DNA of 64,000 nt from positions 62,001 through 126,000 of the forward strand of contig JALOAI010000016.1 of assembly GCA_023228945.1 (NCBI GenBank), written 5' to 3'. A program made the position numbers and the translations under genes. A model generated the notes under the pieces. That model was not told where the DNA came from. It did not search any database and worked only from the letters and a program-made list of their open reading frames with translations. The stretch comes from Pigmentiphaga sp. (GTDB lineage: Bacteria > Pseudomonadota > Gammaproteobacteria > Burkholderiales > Burkholderiaceae_B). Shown one piece after another: positions 1 to 8,345 of this stretch; within the stretch, counting starts at the first letter, position 1; each line of letters starts with the position of its first letter.

Positions 1-99
1 GAAGAGATTTCACCGGCGTACGTGTTTCTTGCCGCGCCGTGCTGCTCCAGCTACATCACCGGCATCGTGCTGCCCATTACCGGTAACGCGGGTGATTGA
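1..99 (+). CDS. Short-chain dehydrogenase/reductase, C-terminal end (partial)
   Basis: The first 99 bases read in frame as the last 32 codons of a protein, ending in TGA. The residues include PAYVFLAAP followed by SSYITGIVLPITG, the usual C-terminus of classical SDR oxidoreductases of the YghA/YhdF type, in which the segment before the stop forms part of the NAD(P)-fold closure. The catalytic YxxxK and the Rossmann glycine motif lie outside the window, so the substrate cannot be judged. The stop lies only three bases from the stop of the convergent minus-strand gene at 103. Confidence 0.75.
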   Translation, partial: EEISPAYVFLAAPCCSSYITGIVLPITGNAGD

Positions 100-102
100 C
101 GG

Positions 103-675
103 TTACACGCGGTCGGGTGGCGCCACGGGGTCGAAATCCTCCCAGCGCCCCTGGCTCCAGCGGCCTTGGGCGCGCTCGACGTCCTTGCCGCCCGCTGCGC
201 GCAGGATGCCGGCCACTTCCTCCTGTTTGTCGGGATCCACGCGCAATGCCAGCACGACGCCGGACCGCCGGACCTCGGGGCTGGCTTCCTCTTGGGTCAC
301 ACCTGGAGCGGTTGCCAGGCGACGGCGGCGCCCGCTCATCCATAAGGCTCCGATCAAGGCCCCGATATAGGCGCCAACACCGGCGGCCACCACCACCGCC
401 CAAGCCGAACCGAGAACGCCTGGCGCAAAGAAGCCCGCCAGGGTGGAAAGCAGAAGACCGAAGATGATGGCGCCCGCGGCGGCCGCCCATTGCGCGCTGC
501 GCGCGTCGGGGTCGGCGTACTCGTCGCCACCAATGGGATATTGAGCATGGGCGCCGGGATGCGTGACGAAGAAGGTATGCATATCGGCTTCGGGAAACCC
601 CTGCTGATAAAGACGGTTGGCGGCCACGCCGGCCTGTTCGAAGGTCTGGAATCTGGCTGCGATGATCAACGACAT
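103..675 (-). CDS. Glycine-zipper membrane protein, general-stress type
   Basis: 190 residues. The ATG at 675 is chosen because AAGGAGG stands five bases upstream; a longer reading frame has no such site. The N-terminal part (about residues 1-65, beginning MSLIIAARF and followed by QTFEQAGVAANRLYQQGF) looks like the soluble domain of general-stress-protein-17M-like proteins. Two hydrophobic, Gly/Ala-rich segments follow (about 66-90 and 92-115), probably a membrane hairpin, then a basic RRRR stretch and a polar tail. It is the last minus-strand gene after the glycan operon (52-base gap) and may be co-transcribed with it. The function is unknown. Its small stress-protein character matches the PRC/BON/DUF883 genes at the other end of the operon. 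Confidence 0.7.
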   Translation of the reverse strand: MSLIIAARFQTFEQAGVAANRLYQQGFPEADMHTFFVTHPGAHAQYPIGGDEYADPDARSAQWAAAAGAIIFGLLLSTLAGFFAPGVLGSAWAVVVAAGVGAYIGALIGALWMSGRRRRLATAPGVTQEEASPEVRRSGVVLALRVDPDKQEEVAGILRAAGGKDVERAQGRWSQGRWEDFDPVAPPDRV

Positions 676-727
676 ATGCGCCTCCTTGGGTTGCGCCGGG
701 TGCGGGAGGTTCGGTAAAAACCGGACT

Positions 728-1735
728 TCACCCAGCCTTGCGCACGATGGCGAGCAAGTGGCGTACCCGGCGGCCCACAGGCCGGCGATTGGCAAAAACC
801 ATCCGCCAGCCCGTGCTGGCATCCCGCAGACGGCACCATCGCTCGCGCCAGCCCGGCACAGCGCGCAGAATCCGCCATGACTCTCCAAGCGCCGTGGCAA
901 CGGGGAGGCGCAGCCATGCCACCCACAAGGCATTGCGCGTCAGTAACCGGCGGCGCCCCGCCGCGTCGCGAGCCCGCGAAGGATGGTGATGGGCGGCGAT
1001 GTCCGGAGCATAGAGAATCCGCCAGCCTCCTTCCAGCAGGTCGAGCGCCAGCAAGGCCTCTTCGCCACCGATGAATAAAGGCTGCCAGTAACCACCCGCG
1101 GCCTGGAACGCTTCGGCCCGCATGACGCACGCCCCGGCCATGAAGCCGATGAGCGCGGGGCCGATGTCCGGCTCTCCGGGCAGCGGGCTCTTGGCCATCG
1201 GCGCACAGGCGGGGTCCGGCATCGCCGCGGCGCCCACCATCACGCGCGCGCTCAGCACGGCAACGTCGGGGTGCTGCTCCAAGAGGCGCAGCGCCCGCTC
1301 GAGCGATCCGGGGAGCCAGCAGACATCATCGTCGCAGAAGGCCAGGTATTTGGCCTGCACCGCTCTTGCGCCAAGGTTGCGGCCGGCGGCACCGAGATTA
1401 CCCGGCGCGCGAACCAGCGCCACCTCCGGAAAATCCCGACGTATCCGCTCCGCCGTGCCGTCGGAGCTGCCGTTGTCCACGACGACCAAAGGTATCCCCG
1501 GCACATTGCGTTGCAGGCCTTGCAGCGTTCCCACGACTTCTTCGCATCGGTTGTGAGTGAGGATCACCACACCCAGGCTCGCCGCGATCGGTGGCGAGTC
1601 CACCGGATCCGCGTCCCCGGTTCCATGACGCGGGGCGGGCCCGGCCGAGCATCCGGTACTCTGGGCTCCGCCGGGGGAACGGCGCCCGGGACGTGGCAGC
1701 GGCTCAGGCACGGGCGCCCTCCCCTGCTCGGCCAC
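728..1735 (-). CDS. Family 2 glycosyltransferase (GT-A fold)
   Basis: About 335 residues. After a poorly conserved Pro/Arg-rich N-terminus comes the GT2 core: VVILTHNR, then VVVDNGSSDGTAERI (nucleotide-sugar binding), then NLGAAGRNLGAR and the metal-binding FCDDDVCW (about residues 55-150). The sugar donor and acceptor cannot be read from sequence. The GTG at 1735 lies 32 bases inside the preceding deacetylase gene and has no obvious ribosome site, so the true start may be further in; translation is probably coupled. It is the last glycosyltransferase of the eleven-gene operon. Confidence 0.8.
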   Translation of the reverse strand: MAEQGRAPVPEPLPRPGRRSPGGAQSTGCSAGPAPRHGTGDADPVDSPPIAASLGVVILTHNRCEEVVGTLQGLQRNVPGIPLVVVDNGSSDGTAERIRRDFPEVALVRAPGNLGAAGRNLGARAVQAKYLAFCDDDVCWLPGSLERALRLLEQHPDVAVLSARVMVGAAAMPDPACAPMAKSPLPGEPDIGPALIGFMAGACVMRAEAFQAAGGYWQPLFIGGEEALLALDLLEGGWRILYAPDIAAHHHPSRARDAAGRRRLLTRNALWVAWLRLPVATALGESWRILRAVPGWRERWCRLRDASTGWRMVFANRRPVGRRVRHLLAIVRKAG

Positions 1736-2405
1736 CGGCCGATAACGGCGGCAACAGACGCCAGTAGTGTTCCGGGCGGGCGTCGTCGCCCTCGCCGGGA
1801 GTCAGGCCCAGCGCCCGTAGCTGGCTGGCATAGGCTTTTACCGCACAAGCCTTGGCGGGTATATCGGCGCGCTCCGAACGCCAGGGAACGGCGCAGACTC
1901 CGGCCGCGGCCAGTTCGGCGAAACGTTGCCGCACCAAGCCGAGCTTGCGGCGATACAAAGCGTCTTCGTACGCAATGCAGACTCTGCCCAGCAAACCACA
2001 TACCAATAAGCCGGCATTGCTGACGCGAACATGGTCGTCGTGAAACAGGCCCAGCGGCAGGAACACCTGGGTACCGCCGATCCGGGATAGGGTTTCGGTC
2101 AGGACGGCGACCAGCCCCTCGCCTTCGCCTCCGTATTGCTGGTCCAGCAGGGGCAACTGCTCGCCCCTCACGCCCAGGGTCTCCAGGGCACGCGCATTCT
2201 CGTCGTGGCGGGCGCGCATCGCGGCTTGCGGGCAATCGAAGCCACAACGCTGATCCCAGCTTGGCGTCCGGATGCCTTCGGGCGGCACGCCGGCAAATAC
2301 GGTCAGCACCACAGCCTCGGGATGCCGGGCAAGATAGGCTCCGCAACTGAATACAGCATCGTCGAAATGCGGCGACAACACGATCGTCTCCAGGGTTTGT
2401 GGCAT
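1704..2405 (-). CDS. PIG-L (LmbE-like) family deacetylase
   Basis: 233 residues. The ATG at 2405 is preferred over one at 2417 because the in-frame ATGGAGGAAGAG between them supplies a GGAGGA site at the right distance. The PHFDDAVFSCG motif near residue 10 is the zinc-binding PHxDD signature, with PHF in place of the commoner PHP, and FHDDHVRV later in the protein supplies the second His cluster. PIG-L enzymes remove N-acetyl groups from GlcNAc-containing glycolipids, thiols or antibiotics, so here it probably de-N-acetylates an amino sugar in the glycan made by this operon. A 55-base gap separates it from the epimerase gene, the largest gap in the operon. Confidence 0.85.
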   Translation of the reverse strand: MPQTLETIVLSPHFDDAVFSCGAYLARHPEAVVLTVFAGVPPEGIRTPSWDQRCGFDCPQAAMRARHDENARALETLGVRGEQLPLLDQQYGGEGEGLVAVLTETLSRIGGTQVFLPLGLFHDDHVRVSNAGLLVCGLLGRVCIAYEDALYRRKLGLVRQRFAELAAAGVCAVPWRSERADIPAKACAVKAYASQLRALGLTPGEGDDARPEHYWRLLPPLSAGGRAGEGARA

Positions 2406-2460
2406 CTCTTCCTCCATGTTTGCGGCGCCCTGCCCGACAAGCCCGGTTTCAGGCGCCTGA

Positions 2461-3501
2461 TCAGCTGGGATTGCTCGCCTGCTCGACGTCGGGCCACGGG
2501 CGGGAGGCCGCTTCCGGCGTGGCATCCTGCGGTCGCGAGAGCGTCGCGAGATGGTGGGCGAAATAGCTCATGGTGCGCCCGATCCCTTCGCGCGGCGCGA
2601 CTCTGGGCGTCCAGCCCAGCCACTGCTGCGCACGCCGGATATCGGGACGCCGCTGCACCGGATCGTCCGCGGGACTGGGGCTGAACACCAAAGGCACCGG
2701 ATTTCCCGTGAGCTCGCGCACCAGGTCGGCCAATTCCAGCATGCTCAACTCGGTGGGATTGCCGAGGTTCACCGGGCCATTCACTTCCGGCCCGCTTTCC
2801 ATCAAACGCAGCAAGCCGTCGATCAAATCGCTGACATAGCAAAAAGAACGCGTCTGGCTACCCGTGCCATAGACCGTCAGCGGCTCGCCGCACAGGGCCT
2901 GAACCAGGAAGTTCGACACGACCCGGCCATCGCCCAGCGCCATGCCCGGACCATAGGTGTTGAAAATGCGTGCCACCCGCACCTCCACGCCTTCCCGTTG
3001 CGCATATTCCCGACACAGGGTTTCCGTGCAGCGCTTGCCCTCGTCGTAGCATGCCCGCGGCCCGATTGGATTGACATGTCCCCAATACGATTCGGTCTGC
3101 GGATGCACCTGCGGGTCGCCGTAGACTTCGCTGGTCGACGCCTGCAGCACGCGGGCGCCGGTACGCCGCGCAAGCTCCATCACCTGCAGGACACCGACCA
3201 CGCAGGTTTTGACGGTGGCCACCGGATCGGCCTGGTAATGCGGCGGCGAGGCGGGGCAGGCCAGGTTATAGATCCGGTCGAGCCAGTCCAGCTCGATAGG
3301 CTCGGCCACATCCTGCTGTATCACTTTGAACCGCCCGAGCGCGGGCAAGGCGCGCAGATTGCGCCTGCTGCCCGTCATGAAGCTATCCAGGCAAATCACC
3401 TCGTGCCCCTGCAACAATAGCTCGCGGCATAAATGCGCGCCCAGGAAGCCCGCGCCCCCGGTCACCAGAACCCGGGATGGGGATTGATCGGTCGTCTTCA
3501 T
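2461..3501 (-). CDS. NAD-dependent epimerase, UDP-glucuronate decarboxylase (UDP-xylose synthase) type
   Basis: 346 residues. The N-terminal TGGAGFLG is the NAD-binding glycine motif. CPASPPHYQ, TSEVYGDP, the active-site stretch around PIGPRACYDEGKR (YxxxK) and ARIFNTYGPGM are the hallmark blocks of UDP-glucuronic acid decarboxylases (UXS). Such an enzyme converts UDP-glucuronate to UDP-xylose, so a pentose is a plausible unit of the product glycan. Two adjacent ATGs (3504 and 3501) overlap the TGA of the upstream gene; GGAGG sits best for the second. UXS or a near relative is much more likely than a 4-epimerase because of the CPASPPHYQ block. Confidence 0.82.
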   Translation of the reverse strand: MKTTDQSPSRVLVTGGAGFLGAHLCRELLLQGHEVICLDSFMTGSRRNLRALPALGRFKVIQQDVAEPIELDWLDRIYNLACPASPPHYQADPVATVKTCVVGVLQVMELARRTGARVLQASTSEVYGDPQVHPQTESYWGHVNPIGPRACYDEGKRCTETLCREYAQREGVEVRVARIFNTYGPGMALGDGRVVSNFLVQALCGEPLTVYGTGSQTRSFCYVSDLIDGLLRLMESGPEVNGPVNLGNPTELSMLELADLVRELTGNPVPLVFSPSPADDPVQRRPDIRRAQQWLGWTPRVAPREGIGRTMSYFAHHLATLSRPQDATPEAASRPWPDVEQASNPS

Positions 3502-4445
3502 CATGCCTCCATCACGGCGCGTAGCGCCGCCGTCCATTCATTGACGAAGCGCTCCATGCCGAAGCGCCCCAGGGCGGTGGCGCGGGCGGAATCGCCCCAG
3601 TTCGCCGCCAGCCCGGCATCTTCTTGCAGCGATCTCGCGGCCTCGAGCCAGCGTGACTCCCGCGTATCCACATAGCCGTTGCGGCCGTTCTCGACCACAC
3701 TGGCCAGTTCCGTGGCGGCGAAGCCCACCACCGGCAGGCGGCAGAGCATCGCCTGCACCAGGGAGAGTCCCAGGCTGGCGTAGCGGATGGGCGTGAAGAA
3801 GTAGCGGTACTCCGCCATCACGCCCGCGACCTGCCGGTTGGCCACCTCGCCCAGGCCCCCGAGCGCCTCGCTTTGCATGCCGATCAAATCGAGCGCCACC
3901 GATGCCCGGGCGCGTTCGAAAATGTCCAGCCCCAGCCGGCGGCCACGCCGGCCGAGATGATTGATGACCACCAGCCCCCTGGGCTGCCGCTGGTCCGGCC
4001 CCGCGCCCGCGTCCGGCACGCCATGCTCGATGACACGTTGCGCCACGCCGGGGGCCTGCCACATCGTGGCATTGAAATGCGTGACATGCACCAGCAAGCC
4101 TCGCGGATGCCGGAAGGGATGCCAGCTCTCCGTCGGCGAGGGCTCGGGGGGGTTGTGCTCCACGTAGACGCAAGGCAGCGAGCGCTGCTCAGGCCCAAGC
4201 AGCTCGGCCGCGTCGGCCAGATTGGCTGTCGACTGATAGACGACGGCGTCGAGCCGCATCGCGCGCAGCGCTTGCGGCGCCGCCGTGCGGACGTTGGCCG
4301 GCCAGTCCAGATGCGGGGTGGGCAGCGTATATCCGGCCCGGCCAGCCTCGGCCACCGGAACGATCCATTCAACGGGAACGTGACTCAAGGCGTGCAGATA
4401 ATTGCCGTGCACGTTCCAGATCAGCACGCGTGGCGTCTCAGGCAT
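3501..4445 (-). CDS. Glycosyltransferase, GT-B fold (GT4-like)
   Basis: 314 residues. The N-terminal half is divergent (it starts RVLIWNVHGNYLHAL). The C-terminal half has the usual GT-B donor-binding region: FFTPIRYASLGLSLVQAM, then LPVVGFAATELASVVENGRNGYV, comparable to the E-x7-E region and the following glycine loop of retaining glycosyltransferases. Its stop overlaps the next start by four bases (ATGA), and its own start overlaps the preceding heptosyltransferase-like gene by eight bases. It is shorter than typical GT4 enzymes (about 370 residues). Donor and acceptor are unknown. Confidence 0.72.
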   Translation of the reverse strand: MPETPRVLIWNVHGNYLHALSHVPVEWIVPVAEAGRAGYTLPTPHLDWPANVRTAAPQALRAMRLDAVVYQSTANLADAAELLGPEQRSLPCVYVEHNPPEPSPTESWHPFRHPRGLLVHVTHFNATMWQAPGVAQRVIEHGVPDAGAGPDQRQPRGLVVINHLGRRGRRLGLDIFERARASVALDLIGMQSEALGGLGEVANRQVAGVMAEYRYFFTPIRYASLGLSLVQAMLCRLPVVGFAATELASVVENGRNGYVDTRESRWLEAARSLQEDAGLAANWGDSARATALGRFGMERFVNEWTAALRAVMEA

Positions 4446-5583
4446 GTCTTACCTCATCCAGCAGCGGATAGGCGCGAGCCAGCAAATGAGCGGCAGTGAT
4501 CGCGGTGGCGCATTCATGACCGGTGGGGCAAACGCGATGTGCGCAAGGCCTGCACGGCGCCGGGGCCGCCAGCACCGGATGCAGCGCGCGGTTCAAGGGC
4601 GCCCAGCGCTCGGCATCGCTGCCGCAGGCAACAATGACGCTGGGGGCGCCCACGGCCGCCGCCACATGGGAAACACCGGTGTCGTTCGATATCAGCAGGC
4701 GTACCTGGCCCAACAATGCCGCGAGCACGCCCAGGCTGGTGCGGCCGCAGAGATCGACCGGCGCCCGGCGGCATTGCGCGGCGATGTCGGCCACGATGGA
4801 GGCGTCGTCGGCGGCGCCGGTCAAGGCGATCTGCCAGCCGTCTTGCATCAGGGCGTCGGCCACGTGGGCGAAGCGCTCGGCGGGCCAGCGCCGGGAGGCC
4901 AGCCGCGCGCCGCCATGCAGCACGATGGTGCGCGCCGGCGCCAGGCCATGCTCCCGCAGCAGGTGCCGCGCGGCGGCGATCTCGTTGGCCGACACCGGCA
5001 GTTCCAGGGTTTCGCTGGGAACGGGAAAGCCCAAGTGGCGGATCAAGGCGGTGTACCGGCTGGGCTCCGGCAAATGGTCCGGCCACGGCAGGCGCCAGCC
5101 CGGCACCGCCTGGCTGGCATGGGGCACGAAGCCCGCCCAGTGCCGGGCTCCCAGCCGTTGCACGATGTCGTTGGACTGCGCGCCGCTGCCATGGATTTGC
5201 AGCGCCAGGTCGAAACGGCGCGCCCGCGCCTCGGTGTAAAAGGCCGGCAGCTCCGGCTCCCGCGCCGGCTGCTCCGGAAAGGCGGCGATCCCCGGAAACA
5301 CCAGCAGATCGTCGATATAGTGGGCGAAGCGCCGTACCAGCTCGCGGGCGCCCGGCAAGCCCACCAGGCTGACATGCGCCCTAGGATAGGCTGCCCGCAG
5401 TGCCCGCAGCGCGGGTATGCAGCACAGCAGATCGCCAAGTTGCAAGACGCGCAGCACGGCGATGCGGTGTACCGGCTCGCGCAACGCGGCCAGGGTGGCC
5501 GGGCGCGTCCCGGGCAGCGCGCAGCCCAGGCCACGCGCGGCGCCATCGCGCCGCGCCGGCTGGAGGGCGGGCCGGGTGCTCAT
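4438..5583 (-). CDS. Family 9 glycosyltransferase (heptosyltransferase-like), second copy
   Basis: 381 residues. IAVLRVLQLGDLLCCIPALRALR near residue 42 is the N-terminal GT9 motif (the xxLGDxLxxxPALRAL pattern of WaaC/WaaF/WaaQ), and ISNDTGVSHVAAAVGAP near the C-terminus is the donor-binding ND(S/T)GxxH motif. GT9 enzymes transfer heptose from ADP-heptose in LPS core synthesis, although many family members act on other sugars. Overlap of four bases with the upstream gene and eight with the downstream gene shows tight coupling. With the gene at 8346 the operon carries two GT9 enzymes. Confidence 0.88.
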   Translation of the reverse strand: MSTRPALQPARRDGAARGLGCALPGTRPATLAALREPVHRIAVLRVLQLGDLLCCIPALRALRAAYPRAHVSLVGLPGARELVRRFAHYIDDLLVFPGIAAFPEQPAREPELPAFYTEARARRFDLALQIHGSGAQSNDIVQRLGARHWAGFVPHASQAVPGWRLPWPDHLPEPSRYTALIRHLGFPVPSETLELPVSANEIAAARHLLREHGLAPARTIVLHGGARLASRRWPAERFAHVADALMQDGWQIALTGAADDASIVADIAAQCRRAPVDLCGRTSLGVLAALLGQVRLLISNDTGVSHVAAAVGAPSVIVACGSDAERWAPLNRALHPVLAAPAPCRPCAHRVCPTGHECATAITAAHLLARAYPLLDEVRHA

Positions 5584-6602
5584 GGAAACCTCGGTCCGAA
5601 ACGCGCCATGCCCACCAAGCGCCAGCCAATGGATAGCAACGGCACCAGGGCCGACGTCAGCGCGAGATCGAGCCGGTCACGGATGCGGGACGAAGTGCCC
5701 TGCGCGCGGCGGCGAAAAAAGATCGCCGTCAGGACCAGCCACAGCAGACCCGCGCCGCCCGCCAGCCACCAAAGACGCAACACAAGCGCCACCACGGCGA
5801 CCACCGCCGCCGAGGTCACCGCCAAATAGAACCACGGCGGCCCGCGACGGATCCGTTCCCGATAAAGGTCCGGATACTTGCTCAGCAACAGGGTGTCGAA
5901 CATGACTTTGCGCTGCATGGCCAAGCCCGCGCCAAAGCGCGCCGGCCGAATCGGATGCAGCACCTGCGCCAAGGGGCAGCGGACCACGACCAGATCGTTC
6001 TCCAGCAGCGCAAAGTGCAGGTCCGAGTCTTCGCGCCAGGCGCTGGTGAAACGCGTATCGAAGCCGCCCACCGAGAGCAAGGCGCGGCGCCGCACAAAGC
6101 AATTGGCCGTGGCGAACTCGGCGTCGGCCAGGCCCGCGGCGTCGCGCTCGTAATCGGTAGGCTGCGTTGGCAATGGCATCACGATGCGGCCACTGACGGC
6201 GCTGGCCGGGGGAGTCATGGCCAGCACTCCTTGCTTGAGCCAATCCGCATGGGGCACCGTATCATCGTCGGTGAACGCGATGATCTCGCTGCGCGCGCGG
6301 CGCCAGCCGCGATTGCGGGCAGCCGCCGGCCCCCTGGCTCCGGTGGCCGGCAGGTACTGGAGCTCGGGACCATGAGGATGGGCCCGGGCCAAGGCGCGCA
6401 CCTCGCGCTCCGTACAGTCGTCCGGGCCATCGTCGCAAACCAGGATCTCGTACAGACCCGGCGGAAACTCCTGGGTCAGAAGCGCCTTCAGGCAGCGGGA
6501 CAAAAGCCCGGGCCGGCGCAAGGTCGGCACGACCACCGACACCACGGGTGTCGTATCCGCCGCGGGGCAAGCCGGCAGGCGCTTCGAGGCTCGGTCATCC
6601 AT
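5580..6602 (-). CDS. Family 2 glycosyltransferase with C-terminal membrane anchor
   Basis: 340 residues. The core motifs VSVVVPTLRRPGLLSRCL, ILVCDDGPDD, ARGPAAARNRGWRRA and the metal-binding FTDDDTVPHADW lie in the first 130 residues. A strongly hydrophobic stretch near residues 270-310 (FYLAVTSAAVVAVVALVLRLWW and beyond) should anchor the protein in the inner membrane. The ATG at 6602 overlaps the end of the carbamoyltransferase gene by eight bases and has GGAGA upstream within that gene. This is a polymer- or oligosaccharide-building transferase of unknown specificity. Confidence 0.85.
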   Translation of the reverse strand: MDDRASKRLPACPAADTTPVVSVVVPTLRRPGLLSRCLKALLTQEFPPGLYEILVCDDGPDDCTEREVRALARAHPHGPELQYLPATGARGPAAARNRGWRRARSEIIAFTDDDTVPHADWLKQGVLAMTPPASAVSGRIVMPLPTQPTDYERDAAGLADAEFATANCFVRRRALLSVGGFDTRFTSAWREDSDLHFALLENDLVVVRCPLAQVLHPIRPARFGAGLAMQRKVMFDTLLLSKYPDLYRERIRRGPPWFYLAVTSAAVVAVVALVLRLWWLAGGAGLLWLVLTAIFFRRRAQGTSSRIRDRLDLALTSALVPLLSIGWRLVGMARFGPRFP

Positions 6603-8337
6603 GGGGCTTCTCCACCAGATAGGAACCCATCACGAGCACATCGAGTGGCGAGGTAAAGAAGGCTTCAAGCGCGTCGCGCGGCGTGCATACGATGGGTCGG
6701 CTGCGGGTGTTGAATGAGGTATTCACCAGCACGGGCACGCCCGTGCGGCTTTCGAATGCCTGGATCAGATCGTAGTAGCGAGGGTTCTGATCCCGGGCTA
6801 CCGTCTGCACGCGTGCCGTGCCGTCGGTATGCCGTACCGCGGGGATTCTCTCCGCGCAATGATCGGGCACGTCGTACACAAAAAGCATGAAGGGCGCCCG
6901 GATCCGGCCAGACCGATGAGGCACGAACCACTCATGGGCGCGCTCCTCCAGCACCACCGGCGCCACCGGCCGGAAATCCTCCCGGTCTTTGAGGCGATTG
7001 AGGCGCGCCTGCATCTCGCCGTTCAGCGGCGAGGCAAGGATGGATCGCGCGCCGAGGGCGCGCGGGCCAAACTCCATGCGCCCTTGGAACCAGGCAAGGA
7101 TCTTGTCCTGGGCCAGCAGGTCCGCCGCTTCTTCGGCCACGTTCGCCAGGCGGCGATAGCCCAGGTGGGCGCCGGCCAGCGCGCTCTCTATTTCTTCGTC
7201 CGTATACTCGGGACCGAGATAGGCGTGATCCATCCGCCAGCGGCGCCCGCCGGGGCTGCGGCGGTGATCCAGATATAGCGCGGCGCCCAGTGCGGTGCCG
7301 GCATCGCCCGCGGCCGGCTGCACCCACACCCGCTCGAACGGGCCATCGCGGGCGATGCGGGCATTCATGACGCAATTCAGGGCCACGCCGCCGGCCATCG
7401 TCAGGTCGGCGGCGCCGGTCTGGGTATGCAGCCAGGCGGCCATGTGCAGCGCGGTTTCTTCCAGGGCGTGCTGCAGTGAGCTCGCGATATTCCGATGGTG
7501 TTCTTCAAAGGGCTCGCCTCTTCGGCGCGCGGGCCCGAACCGCTCGACCAACTCGGCCGGCCACAGCGAGAAGCCGCCATGGTCTTCCAGGCGGAGTATC
7601 TCGCGCATGGCGCCCAGATACACGGGTTTGCCGTACGAGGCCAAGGCCATGACCTTGTACTCATCGCTGGCATGCAGGAAGCCCAGGTAGCGCGTCACCT
7701 CTTCGTAGAGCAGCCCCAGCGAATGCGGCATGGCGATCTGCTTGAGGCGCCGATACTCGCCCCGCTGAAAGTGGCCATAGCTGGTGGTTACTCCCTCGCC
7801 ACGGCCGTCCATGGTCAGCACCGCGCTGTCCGTGGCCGGCGCCGCGAGAAAGGCGCTGGCCTCGTGGCATAAATGATGGTCGAGATAGGTCCAGCGCTCG
7901 ACCAGGGTGTCCAGGGAGACGCCGGCAAAGCGCTCCGCCAGATGCAGGGGCGCGCCCGCCGCCAGCTGGCGCGGCGCATTGCAAACGTACGACAGGAAGA
8001 GCGGATCCCAGGGCGAACTCACCGCGTCGGGGCCGCGCCGGGCCGATGGCTGCAGGGGCAGGCGAATCTCGCCCTGTGGCGTCACGGAACTCTGGTCGAG
8101 CAGGGCCGGATCGAACGAATAGGCGATCTGGTCGACCTCGCGCAGGTGGATACCGGCCTGCCCGAGACAGTAATCGATGGCGTGAAAGGGCAATTGCCAG
8201 GCCGTGAACGGCACCGGCCGCTTGCCGTGCTTGATCCTCGTGAAGCGCTCTTCTTCGGCCGCGGCCAGCACCTCGCCATCATGAACCAGGACGGCGGCAC
8301 AATCATGAAAAGCGGCATTGATTCCCAATGTGAACAT
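6595..8337 (-). CDS. O-carbamoyltransferase (NodU/CmcH/TobZ family)
   Basis: 580 residues, the normal length for the family. The start at 8337 is chosen for the conserved MFTLGINAAFHDCAAVLVHD opening and GGAGAA upstream. The Kae1-like domain shows AAAEEERFTRIKH and the metal-binding DHHLCHEASAF; the YrdC-like C-terminal domain shows EFGPRALGARSIL, the carbamoyl-adenylate region, and NTSFNTRSRPIV. These enzymes transfer a carbamoyl group from carbamoyl phosphate to a sugar hydroxyl in Nod factors, antibiotics and LPS core heptose. Between two GT9 genes, a carbamoylated heptose-type sugar is the natural inference, but the acceptor is unproven. Confidence 0.93.
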   Translation of the reverse strand: MFTLGINAAFHDCAAVLVHDGEVLAAAEEERFTRIKHGKRPVPFTAWQLPFHAIDYCLGQAGIHLREVDQIAYSFDPALLDQSSVTPQGEIRLPLQPSARRGPDAVSSPWDPLFLSYVCNAPRQLAAGAPLHLAERFAGVSLDTLVERWTYLDHHLCHEASAFLAAPATDSAVLTMDGRGEGVTTSYGHFQRGEYRRLKQIAMPHSLGLLYEEVTRYLGFLHASDEYKVMALASYGKPVYLGAMREILRLEDHGGFSLWPAELVERFGPARRRGEPFEEHHRNIASSLQHALEETALHMAAWLHTQTGAADLTMAGGVALNCVMNARIARDGPFERVWVQPAAGDAGTALGAALYLDHRRSPGGRRWRMDHAYLGPEYTDEEIESALAGAHLGYRRLANVAEEAADLLAQDKILAWFQGRMEFGPRALGARSILASPLNGEMQARLNRLKDREDFRPVAPVVLEERAHEWFVPHRSGRIRAPFMLFVYDVPDHCAERIPAVRHTDGTARVQTVARDQNPRYYDLIQAFESRTGVPVLVNTSFNTRSRPIVCTPRDALEAFFTSPLDVLVMGSYLVEKPHG

Positions 8338-8345
8338 GGCTTCTC

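Noticed and set aside
4402..5829. Plus-strand open frame of 475 codons opposite the GT9 gene
   Set aside because: Antisense to two glycosyltransferase genes with intact motifs; no ribosome site or family match.
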